Assembly (NCBI GenBank): GCA_021234155.1
Contig: JAJEKV010000073.1
Coordinates: 1,524,001-1,588,000, forward strand
Source: Isoetes taiwanensis
Lineage: Eukaryota > Streptophyta > Lycopodiopsida > Isoetales > Isoetaceae
Direction of reading: 5' to 3'
Length of the DNA: 64,000 bases
Position numbers and translations under genes: made by a program
Part shown: positions 1 to 11,267 of the stretch, piece after piece
Layout: the number at the start of each line of letters is the position of its first letter
Position numbering within the stretch: the stretch's first letter is position 1
Notes under the pieces: model-generated
Database searches by the model: none
The model's input: only the letters and a program-made list of their open reading frames with translations
Told to the model about the DNA's origin: nothing

Positions 1-565
1 TAAGGCTGCCCACACAACCAAATTAATCACCCGGTTTCTACTATAATGAGGTATTATTTGGGTAAAGTGCACCTCATATGAATTGGAGGAACTTTCGAGT
101 GAAATGTATATCTTCCCATTCTATCTACTTCCCTTTTAGGTTCCCAATTCCACCCAGGCACAGAAATGGATCAAGGCCTGGAATCAGGTAAGCGGATGTA
201 CACATGTGTGTGGAAGAAGGATGTCTATGAATCAATCTATCTTTTGGAATCCAGCTCTTCTAACTAGCAAATTTCTTCTTTTTATGTTTAGCTTGCCATT
301 TTTCGAACAAGCTAGGACTTGGGAGGATATACAAGGCATATATGTCGTCGAGAACATGTTCAATGATCAGGAATTATTCCCCTGAGGGACTCGGTGCTCG
401 AAGGGAGAAGAAGACTCTAAATTGCTTGCTACAACAATATCACGCTCTATGCTTATTAGAGGTACATGGGCGGGGATGAGGTTAATAGCGGCACCACAAG
501 GGGGAAAGCTACCAGATTCAAAGTTAAACATGCATCTGTGATTTACGATGGAAAGGATCAGCCCA
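1..565. other. no gene seen
   Basis: AT-rich sequence with many stops in all frames. A short reading frame starts near 466 and becomes recognisable only after about 570 (next entry). I see no promoter, RNA gene or repeat here. Confidence 0.5.
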
Positions 566-569
566 TGAC

Positions 570-1010
570 CATGCACAACAAATGGCAAATTGGGGAAAGG
601 TGCCTTAAGAATCTTAATTTTATGTGGTCAAGCCACATCCCTCCCAAGATTAAATCCTTCATGTGTGGCGGTTGTAGCGCGGGGCCCCAGCTGATAGCAA
701 AAGGTCGGGATACACGCTGCCGTGACTTCGGATGTTGTCCTGGAATGTTTTATTGTCTCACAAGGAAGATGAGGACCATCTCTTTAAGGACTTATGCGGC
801 GTGAGGTGAGGAATGGGTTTTGGGCTTGCTTGAATATCATTGGCAGCGACCTTGTTATTTCCCTAAGTTCTGATTTATTTATGCGATCAACCTCTGGTTG
901 GGAGGGTCTATATCATCAGTGGAGGGTATTTGGAAAGGGAAGGAATGAATTCATCTTCAATGATGACATCATTTAGGAAGGCTGCATTATAAAAGCAATT
1001 GAATACATTT
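570..1010 (+). pseudogene. remnant of a LINE ORF2 C-terminal (zf-RVT-like) region
   Basis: The plus-strand translation near 600-690 reads SHIPPKIKSFM, very like the start of the zinc-binding region that follows reverse transcriptase in plant LINEs, where the usual pattern is W-x-IPPKIKxFxW. After a frame change, nucleotides 766-795 read EDEDHLFKDL, matching the (D/E)HLFxxC part of the same domain. After another change, 920-960 reads GKGRNEFIFND, like the WKxRNxxIF motif further downstream in such proteins. At least two frameshifts and several stops break it, so this is a dead fragment. No reverse-transcriptase core or poly-A tail is visible. The family assignment comes from motif memory only. 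Confidence 0.4.
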
Positions 1011-1515
1011 GATAGATGGATAATTCTTTAGCGAGGTTAATTCTTATTTATTAATTTTGGTGTTACCGAGGATCATATTATTCATGTTCTTTAACGGCTT
1101 AAATGGAAAGAATGGGCGAGCATGCGAACAATGAATGGGTGAAAGTTTTTGAGGGCCGGGCAGGAAGGAAGCATGATATGCCTTGTTTTACCGCGGTTGT
1201 TGTTGCGATCAAAACTATGATGCTCGCGAGGAGGTATTATGATTTGAGGCCAAAGAGATGTAGCAAGGGGCATTTTAACATGGCGATGGCGGAATCTTGC
1301 ATGCGCATCTTACGTACTCTCTCAAGGGGATAGTGCGGGGGAGCGCCAAAGCGAGGGTGAACCTCAAATCTCATTTCTAGTTTTCATATCATCTCATACG
1401 AGACAAATTCCTCTAGATTATTTGAACTCATGCCATTTGTCAGGGCTCTTTTACGAGTATCTTAAGCCAAAACTATATACTGGGTTATACTTCCTGTAAA
1501 AAGTATACAGTTTTG
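1011..1515. other. no gene seen
   Basis: A 76-codon reading frame at 1103-1333 has no recognisable motif and could be the decayed end of the LINE remnant. The rest is AT-rich and closed by stops. Confidence 0.4.
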
Positions 1516-3435
1516 TAATTATAACTACTATAAATATACTTATAAGCCTTCAATCAAAAAACCTTTTAATGCATTTAAAAACTGAGACTACTATCAGCTC
1601 AGAGACCTTGTAGAAGGTAAAGGGGGCAAAAGATCCATTGGCGACCTTAAACATAATAATGTCGGGTTTTATGTTTTAGAAAGCACAAGACTTGAGTATC
1701 ATTACAACTTAGACTAATTAATCTTGTACCACATGTCAAAATAAATTCAAGAAACAAGTTTCTTATAAAACTTTCAAATAATGACTACTTTATTATTCAT
1801 CTTCAAAATCGGCAAGGCAGGTCGCGCAGTAATTATTATGTAGCTAGCATTAAAGACAGCAACTAAAAGTATGTCGAGGTAGATCTAATATCCGCGAGGG
1901 TTTCCAAATAATACCTCTTTTCATGTGTTAAAACATGTCATATTGTGTCAATAAATAAGCAGATTAATGTAACTCATTACTTGTGATACTCTTGAGGGCA
2001 AGATATATATGTCCAAAATGAACAAAATGCGAGTATAGGCAAAGAAACACATTACTGCATCCACAAACACAAAACAAGCATTAAGATGGTTGTAAATGTA
2101 AGGATAGCAGGTGTCATGGAGACTCTTTGAGGTTATCCCTTCCTTTACATGTGATATTTTTAGACATCATATAAAAGGTAATAAACAAATCAAATACCGC
2201 AATAAATAACTTTGTCACATATATGTGCTCAGCATGTTTATTTTAATGTCAACTTCAAGATTTACCAGCTTCCCCTTAATTATATTTCTATCCAGGAGTA
2301 AACTGGAGTTCCCTTTACCTGATTTATCTAATTTATTCAAATCTTACCACATCGAAGTGATCTACTTATTTCTTCTATCCCCTAATAGCCCTGTCACCAT
2401 TCAGTCATTAAGAATAAATGTTGGCATAATATTTCCTATTTCACATGAATATCATGTTCAAACAGCCTAATTCCACATGTATTTATCTATAATGACAAAC
2501 CAGCATGGATCATTTGCAACATTTTTAGAAATAAGCAATGAATTTTATAATAACCTATCAAACCTTTATGGGACGTCCAGTGGTATTGGAGATTTCCAAT
2601 GTGATGCCATCAGATCTGCTAGTTGCCATATTATTGTATGCAATCCCCTCTCCATCATTGCTACATTGAATAATTGCAGCTTCATCCCCCTGGCCATTAG
2701 TATTTTCACCTCCTTTCTGGCATTCCTTTTACTGCTGATATTGCGCTACCACCGAGGGAGGCGGGGGAGATCCCACTGCAATTTCTATCTTGAAATATGT
2801 CTTCTTGCTCCTAGACTTTAGCTTCTCCTCTGCAATCCTTTTTCTAGTGGCATAGTGAAGAAGGATCACCCCCTTCTTCACGGGGCATGATTGGCCGAGC
2901 TTTAGAAAACACGAAAAACAAACTGACACAGTAGGAATGCACGGAGCTTTGTTTCTCAGCATATCATATGTGTTTCTTGAACCAGCACTTAATATCGGCC
3001 CGGTTACGGGTATGAGCATACCTTATCCGGTTGTTACGTCTTTACATCCAATGTCGTCGAGGAAACGTTTCCATGCATCACACGTGTGCCCTAAAACGAT
3101 GCGCTATTTCTTCCATGTTTGCTTCAATATACCACTATTTACCTGGCCCACTGTTTGTTACAATGAAATCAAAGGTTAGAGTTAGATCCATGTACCCATG
3201 GCCAATACCTAATTTATTACTTCGGGGAAAACACTTCAATGTATTTTGAGATCATCAGTATACTATACCCATGTCTATCAGATTGGAACCCTGATTTCTC
3301 ATTTTCTAATATGTTTGAATCCACAAAAAATACCCATAGTCTCATGTTTTTTACGCTTTCTATTATGGCTATAGAGTCCTAATAGGGTGTGATCTCTATC
3401 TTGTCCAACACCAATACATAATGAATGCTAATAAA
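1516..3435. repeat. 1.9-kb direct repeat, copy 1
   Basis: This stretch is repeated in the same orientation at about 7670-9575. Shared blocks appear in the same order: the ATGACTACTTTATTATTCAT block (1781 and 7918), the AAACATGTCATATTGT block (1931 and 8062), the ATCATGTTCAAACAGCC block (2451 and 8591) and the CTTGTCCAACACCAATACAT block (3401 and 9537). The copies differ by many small insertions and deletions rather than by plain substitutions. They could be the two LTRs of a decayed retroelement with a 4.2-kb internal part, or a segmental duplication. I could not find clean TG...CA ends or a target duplication. Short reading frames inside it are not conserved between the copies. Boundaries are approximate. 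Confidence 0.75.
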
Positions 3436-6400
3436 AATCCTCCTCAGTAGGGCGAGGTGGACCTCGGTCACAATATTAGTTTTCTTGGTAGTAACAAGGG
3501 AGAGTAGGACCTTCCCTACCCCTTCCTATAATGTTTGAAAAAGATATAGAATCATGAGCAGTAAATTAGATCTTTGAGGTACTGGTCATGTCTTGAACTT
3601 TATAGAGTGTTCGAGCGTTTCCACTCACAGCCAATGCTTTCAATACCACCCCAGGCCAACCTTGTTGGCAAATCCATTGTGATAGCTTTGTGAGTCTAGT
3701 ATGTGTCATATGCTGCTACATTAGAAGGCATCCAGGGAGTATTGCATATATGTAAGGTACAATTTGTAGGGAATAATCACTTTTGATGCTATTACTTTTG
3801 TTTGCTTAGGGTCTACAACTATAAGGCCCCATATGAATTTGTTGACAGAAGGGTAGTTTACTCCTTTTGTCGCCTCTACTTTACCATTTTAAAGTTGCCC
3901 CTATTCCAGGTACATCCGCGAAATTGATGAGTTCGAGAAAGAAAGTGCAACACATCCATGTACAGTTACCGTCTCCTTATTGAGCATATATACTCTGTTT
4001 CATCTTTGATCTAAAGTTTAGATTGTAAATTGTGTATTCGGCTTCCAATGGTAAAACTCCGGCGTTTCTCCATTTATAATGTTGAGGGTGATATATAATA
4101 CTTCTTTGCATTTTGGAATCTGTGTATCTTCGGAGAATGGTTCCCATTATATGAGCCAATGCTAGAGTTAGATCTTAGTTCATACCGGGGCGGGTATACA
4201 TGTTGCACCATGCGGGCTACAAAGAAGCCCATAGGTATGCCCCTTACGCATTTCCAAATGTCTTTTTGCATCGTATGTACTTGGGTTACTCAACGACCAA
4301 GTATTCATTGCTTAAGAATCTTTCCCGCGGTGCGCTTTCGGTGATGTTCTCCTTATCTTTGGCGGAACTTTGCCCATTAACAAGTATTTCCTCATTTTTT
4401 AGAATTTTATAAGCAAGTCAAAAGCACGTGTTTTCATTTTGGAATTCCCAAATTAAATCGCAATTTCCATTTCAATATTTCTATTATACGCTACTCTGTT
4501 ACAATGGAATATTTTCATAGCTTATTTGTTATATGTCGTGAGAACACATTGTATAATATCCTATTAGGTAGATTTAGGACAACATCATAAAGCTGAACTA
4601 ATAATCAAGCATGCATTGATTCTTTTTTGAGGACTCCACATTACGTACTTAGGTCATTCTATAACAAGTGTCGGGCCATGATACATTGAAGTCATTTAAA
4701 ATCACCATCTCTATACCGCGAGGCATTTGTTGTATGGTATTCACGCTGTGTTCTTTGTATGTAGCCGGATATGGTAGATTGAAATGCGATTACTTTTTGC
4801 ATCTCCAGTGGATTCCAGAGATATCAATTAAGCATGACTCTTTTTAACCTTTTTTAGGTGTATGGTACTTTGCTCAGTCTACCTTGCTTTGCTCAATCTT
4901 CCCCTGTAGCCATTTCAGCCATGTCGCGTGGGCATGTATGAATATAGCATTGTTTGCGGCTTTTATCGAGCTTTTATACATATAAGTTATTGTTAATCCA
5001 TTCCAAGTTTTTGATGACACTAGGTCTGCCGAGGAAGGAACACTCTTATTATTTTCTAATGTCACTTTAAGGTCCAATTGCTTCAGCCGATTACCAACTT
5101 TTTCAGCATGTCACAAATATTCTCTATAATACGCTTAGCAGAAGTTCCGATGCATCATATTATTTGTGGCTTTTGAAAAGCACTACTGCAAGAGTGTCAA
5201 ATTCATCCAAAAGTCAATACTAAAGGTTGATGTCGGTATATGGTTTAAACCATAACTAAAACACTACGAGCTTTTGGATTATGAATAATGTCCAAGCTGA
5301 TGTTCTAGCTTTTGCTTATGATCAATTCTATGGTCAGTGAGCCTTGGCCAGTTAAGTTCTTACATGGGCATTTTGTTGGCTCTTTTAAGCTTGCAAATAC
5401 TTTTGGAGGTTTATAAACCACATCCTTTGGAAATTTGTTATATGTATTTCAGGGCAAATATAGTTACGTCCACCATTTACACATTTGTCCCTTAGCTATC
5501 ACTGCTTGAGGGTTTTCATACATAACTTGATGTAAAGTATTCCCAACCCGATGTTGAAGCCATCCAAGGCTTTGCTTTAGATAAGCGTCATATGTATTAT
5601 GTATTTTGTCTTTATCTACGGGTTTTCATTTTCAAATGTTTGTACCTATTGCTTGGTATCATGATTATAGTCTAGTTTAGGGTCCGATACCTACAAACAT
5701 ACCTTAAGTTAGAATTACACACAAAATGTTGAATAAGAAGCACAATTTGTATTATATGGATTGTTGTTGAATACATAGGCCAAATGGGAAATGACATTAT
5801 GTCACATTTTTTAATTTTCCAAAGCCATTTCCATTAAGGAAAAGTATAATTGATTGCCATGATATATTTCCCATGTATCTCTGTTATACCATATGTTGTC
5901 ACGAGAATCACATACAAAATCCGGTTTTGTTGAATTTGCGTATCATCAAAAGCGAAATACCTTTGCTTGCTTTTTCTTTGTTGATGGAATTTTAGATCAA
6001 TGGTCATGAAGTTCGCTTGTGGCTGCGGGGTGTGAGGATGTGCCACTCTTCTTTTGGATCCATGGTGATTAGGGGAGAGAGGCATCCTTGGTGATGCTAC
6101 ATTGGTAATAATAGAAGACTTCCCTAACTAGCGGCTGCTTGTTTCAGAAGGTTTGACATAAAAAGAGGATTTTGTGCGCGAGAATTGCATGCCTTCAAAA
6201 GGCTGCTTATAGGTTTAGTCATTTTCAGCAAGAATGCGCCATTTTGTTTCAAATGCTACTTTCAGGTGCATTTGGGTTTTGCCTCCATTGCCATGTTGAA
6301 CGCTATGTTTTCTCTTACTTCCAAATATACGAAATGTATCTCTGATATTCCTTCTGATGCATACTTTTACTAAAATGGTACATTGAGTCCTTGCTTTTAA

Positions 6401-7669
6401 CCATTTGAGGGATGTTGCCGAGGGATATACCTCTCTTCCATGCTTGGTTTAAAGGTACCGGATCCTTGATCAAACCCGGATTATTCCATGCATTCATCTT
6501 CATTTTCTCTTCTTCTTTTTTTATTTGCTTTCGTTTTCTTTTTCACATCATGCGAAGCCGGGGACAATGGGCTCTCCAAATCTAAACACTTTCACAAAAA
6601 GTAGAGTAGTTTCTTTCGATGGTTGAAAAAGCCATATATGGCCTTTTGTCCAATCAATCACAATGGGTACATTTTTGAATTACACGTTTGCTCAAAAGGA
6701 ATTCCATCTTGAAGGTAGGTCAATTTCAAGTGTGTTGAATGCCTTTTCCATTTGGATAAACCCGACGCGGCACCCACGGGCTATACGCAATGGCAAGGGG
6801 GCAGCCCATGTGTGTCAATATCCGCATAGGTGCTAAAGCACCAAAAGTTCGCGTAACTTTCTTCAAATTGCATGGTTGCATATGCTGCTTTACGCATAGC
6901 CTTCTCTTGTAAAATATATTTATCCTTTAGCGGAAGCAAGTAGAGTTTGATAGATTAAAGTTCGGCACTTGGATATTATTATCCTTTGCTCTGATTTTCT
7001 CTCTTGCTTTTGTTAGGATCTTTACAATTACTTTGCAAGTATTAATACTCAAAAGAGTGTCTTCATCATTTTAGGTATTTGTCGAGGAAATCGCGGTCAT
7101 GTGGCTTAGATCCTGTGAATGATGAAATTTCTACTACTATCTTATTATCCTTTTTCTTCTTCTGCAAGGCGTACAATGTTGTTAAAAATTTGTCTCCAAG
7201 GCGTGATACCTTTCGCAGCTTGATTGCTGCTTCATCCTCCATATACAAGTCTCTTTGAAACATATAAGATGTTAGCCGTAATGGAAATTTGTACATATTT
7301 ATTACCATGAGATCATACACCCAGTAAACTCACAAAATTTTCTTTTCTTCATACCTTGGTATGCTTTGAACCATCCACACTAAACACCCAAGATATGATA
7401 CTGAGGTATTATATTCTTGTCATATAGATTCATCTCCCTAAATGTAATATATGAATGTGAATATTTACGCTCTGATACATGCGAGTGTTTTGAGCTGCTA
7501 CATTTGGGCTGGTAATGCTACATTTGTCATAATCCATTACGCCACAGGATTTCCTTGATCGGTATTACATTATATCTCTCAAGTGTATCTTCATGTTGCT
7601 GTTTTTCATCAAAATAGTATTAGTATTTCCACACGATACAAAGATACCAAGAGTCACAGTTGGTTAATG
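3436..7669. other. spacer between the two direct repeats, no gene seen
   Basis: This is 4.2 kb of AT-rich sequence with no reading frame longer than about 84 codons and no retroelement motif in any frame that I could read. If the flanking repeats are LTRs, this is a non-coding internal region, as in large non-autonomous elements. I found no primer-binding site resembling a tRNA 3' end just after 3435. Confidence 0.45.
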
Positions 7670-9575
7670 GGTATAACCACTAAATGAGTGTTGTGAAAAA
7701 ACCTTGCTTTTAATCTACGTTTTAAGCTTGATTGTACTATGTCAGCTCAAGACCTTGAAGGTAAAGTAAGATCCATTGGCAGCCTTAAACACTTAATGAG
7801 GGTTTTTGTATTTAAAACTGGGCACTAATTATCATTACAACAGGCTATTGTCTTTGTACCACGCTATGTCAAAAATAAATTCAAGAAAGCAAGTTTTCTT
7901 ATAAACCTTTCAAATAATGACTACTTTATTATTCATCCTTCAAGTGACTGACAAGGCAGGTTGTACATTGAGTATTGTAGCAACATTAAAGAGACCTTTT
8001 AAAAGTATATAAATTAGATCTAATATCCGCGAGGGTTTTAAATAATACCTCTTTCATGTTAAAACATGTCATATTGTCAATAAATAGCAGGATATGTCAT
8101 TTGCAGCGTTACTTTCCTTCAAGAACCAAGATATATGTCCAAAATGAACAAAAATCTTTGAGTATAGGCAGCTTGTTGCACTTTTTGCATCCACAAACAC
8201 AAAACAAGCATTAAAGAGCTAATAGTTTGTAAATGAGGATAGCAGTGTCATGGGAGACTTTCTTTGAGGTTATCCCTTCACTGCTATAATGAGTATTTTT
8301 GAGCATCATGCAAAAGGTAGCAAACAAATCCAAATGCAATAAAATAACTTTTATCACATATGTGCTCCGGCTATGTTTTATTTTTAATGTCAACTTCAAG
8401 ATTTTCCATTTACATAATTATATATTTCTATCGGGGAGTAATTTGGGGAGTTCCCTTTACTGAATTTATCTAATTTATTCCAAATCTTACCACATCCGAG
8501 TACTTATTTTTTTCTATCCCTAATAGCCACTGTCACCATTAGGTCATTAAAGAATAAATGTTGGCATAATATTTCCTATTTCACATGAATATCATGTTCA
8601 AACAGCCTAATTCCACATGTATTTATCTATAATGACAAACGGCATGGGATCATTTGCAGCATTTTTGAAATAAGCTTAATGAATTTTATAATAACCTATC
8701 AAACCTTTGTGGGGACGTCGGTGGTATTGGGATTTCAATGTGATGCCATCCAGATCGCTGGATTTACTTATATTGTTGTATGCAATCCCTCTCTCCATCA
8801 TTGCTACATTGAATAATTCTTGACTTCATCCCACAATAGCCGTGAGTATTTTCACCTCTCCTTTAAAGAATTTCCTTTTACGCGGTATTGCTACCACCGA
8901 GGCGAGGGGATCCGCGAGATTTCTATCTTGAAATATCTTCTTGCTCCCACTAGACTTTAGCTTCTCCTGCAATCCTTTTTCTAGTAGCATAGTGAGATCA
9001 CCCTTCTTCTACGGGCATGATTGGCTGAGGAGCTTTTGCAGAAGCCGCGAAAAACAAACCCGACTTGGTAGGAATGCACCGGAGGGCTTTGTTTCTCTAG
9101 CATATCATATATTGTTTCTTATATAGCATGAACCCGGCCTTAATGCCAGGCCACATTACTGGAGTGGGCATGCACCTTATCCGGTTGTTCGTCATCAGTG
9201 TCTCTCACGAGAGCCGTTTTCCATTATCATTGCCTAAAGAGAGCGATGCGCTATTTCTTCAGCCACATTTCTTCAATATACTATTTACCTATTTTTTGTT
9301 TGTTACAATCCAAAGGTTAGGTTCGTCCATGTACCCATGGCCAATACCCTAATTTATTACTTTCAGAAAACACTTCAATGTATTTTTGAGATCATCAATC
9401 CCTACTATACCCATGTCTATCAATTGGAACCACAATTTCTCATTTTTCTAATATGTTTGAATCCACAAAAATACCCATAGTCTCATGTTTTAACTTTCTA
9501 TTATGGCTATAGAAGTCTAATAGGTGTGATCTCTATCTTGTCCAACACCAATACATAATGAATACTACAATAAAA
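7670..9575. repeat. 1.9-kb direct repeat, copy 2
   Basis: Same-orientation partner of the repeat at 1516-3435, with blocks in the same order and spacing. Several differences are local replacements: at about 8911 this copy has GATCCGCGAGATTTC where copy 1 (about 2770) has GATCCCACTGCAATTTC. Homology fades after the CACCAATACATAATGAAT block near 9560. Confidence 0.75.
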
Positions 9576-10814
9576 AAAAAGAAACCATGTTTCTCTTTTA
9601 GTATCTTTTTGCAAAGAGAAAGCCACACAACTTACATAAGCGGACCTATATATATATGTCCCTTGTCGCCAATACACGAACCATTTAGAAGGTTTATTTG
9701 GAGAAATATAGCATGTTCTCTGACGCATCAAAGGTAGTCTACGATTTATTTTATTTTATTCTTCACGATCTTCACTTTCATTCATCAATAAACATCGCTA
9801 GCTGGCCAAAAATGATGAGTTTTTAGCCTATAATTTTGGAGTGCTCAAATCTTTGTAACCTCTAATGTGTTAATCCACTATGGTTGTACATCATTTTAAA
9901 TCTAGTTAATTGCATGGATTAAATCCCTAATTACACTATATGCAAGTTGATAGAGTAATTTTTCTATGAATATAAAGAAGAAGAATGCAATATTTATTTA
10001 CCTAAATTGTTGATATACTTATGGCCACAAGGAACTAGAAAGCCAAAAGTTTATGTAATAATAGAGAGAAATAATTCATAAAAATTTATAGCGACTTTTG
10101 AACAAAATAGGGTTTGCCGGCTTCTACGGATGTTAGATGATAGCAACTAAAGCTGAAACATACAAATCAATGTGTTCTATCATAAATAGACAAATACGCT
10201 TTAATTTTAGCAAGATTTAGGCATGTTTATGCTAGGAGGAAAAGGAAAACCAAGAATCTGATTACGGGTATTCTGCGAGAAACTTTCTAAAATTCTCTAA
10301 AATCACTACAACATATAGGGAAGTTCACTGATCTTGAAATTCTCCAAAGTCATTAGAATAAAAGTAAAGATTGATATGAGAATTTGGCAGCAGCGTATAT
10401 GAGAATTGAAACTTCTATTCTAGGATATACTTCGGTTTAAGTGGCGATTAGGTCATTTGGGCCAGATTAGGTCCATGGACCAGGAATGGATCCCGGGACC
10501 ACTCTAATGTTAATTGCATTTGCTAAACAGTTTCAGAGCTTCAATGGCATTGGCTTACCTTGATATCATTGTATTCATGAAATGACATCTTAATGGGCAT
10601 AAACTAAAAAATCCTACAAGCACTCTCAACGTTACCACGCCTAATGTACATCCCAAAAAGAGTATATCCAATAGTAACATCATCTCTAATAACAACATCA
10701 GGACCAAGTTTGATGGTGCTGCGAATGAATATGCTTATCAGTTTCATCTGTTATAAAATTCAATGCATTTAGAGCCATAAACCTCTATGCTATATACTAA
10801 CAAGTTTGTAAAGA
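9576..10814. other. no gene seen
   Basis: AT-rich sequence without a supportable reading frame, RNA gene or repeat. Confidence 0.5.
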
Positions 10815-11267
10815 TCAATCAATCCGATAGTTCTTCTCACTCTCATCATCTGTAATATCATCTTCCTCGTCGTTACTTTCACTTGAAGTTGAAGCCTCTT
10901 CTTGTTCGGTTTCCTCATCATCTACATCCTTTACCTCCTCATCTACTTCGATCCAATCCTCATCTTCCACTTGATCCTCCTCCACATCTTCCACATCTTC
11001 CCCATCTTCTTCCACTCTTATACCTCTGCCCCTCGCTCTTTCTCTCGGCCTCCCTCTCCCTCTCCCTCTCCCTCTCCCTCTCCCTCTCCCTCTTCCTCTT
11101 CCTCTTCCTCTTCCTCCTAGAATTTGAGTACTACAACCAGCTATGCTTGATGCGAGCGACAAACTCTCATGAGTATTGCAGGGAACACTCCATAAACAAA
11201 CTTTTGATAAAGAGCTCCTCTTCGGTAGTTTAATAGGCTCCAAAAGAGTAAATCTTATCAACATCAA
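10815..11267 (-). CDS. hypothetical protein with an RG-dipeptide run and acidic tail
   Basis: A 150-codon minus-strand frame. Residues about 50-73 are an Arg-Gly run produced by a hexanucleotide microsatellite, followed by a basic segment (RPRERARGRG). The last about 75 residues are dominated by Glu, Asp and Ser and end before a stop at 10815. An acidic tail of this bias (DVEDVEEDQVEDEDW) is more than a random frame normally gives, so it may be the last exon of a gene or of a DNA transposon protein. The part upstream of the microsatellite is not convincing in this frame, and another frame also stays partly open there, so the microsatellite may have shifted the frame. No family is recognised. 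Confidence 0.3.
   Translation of the reverse strand: MMLIRFTLLEPIKLPKRSSLSKVCLWSVPCNTHESLSLASSIAGCSTQILGGRGRGRGRGRGRGRGRGRGRGRPRERARGRGIRVEEDGEDVEDVEEDQVEDEDWIEVDEEVKDVDDEETEQEEASTSSESNDEEDDITDDESEKNYRID
11051..11117. repeat. CCCTCT/CCTCTT hexanucleotide microsatellite
   Basis: About eight CCCTCT units run into four CCTCTT units, uninterrupted. On the minus strand they encode Arg-Gly (GAGGGA frame) or Arg-Glu and Arg-Lys dipeptides, depending on frame. Confidence 0.9.
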
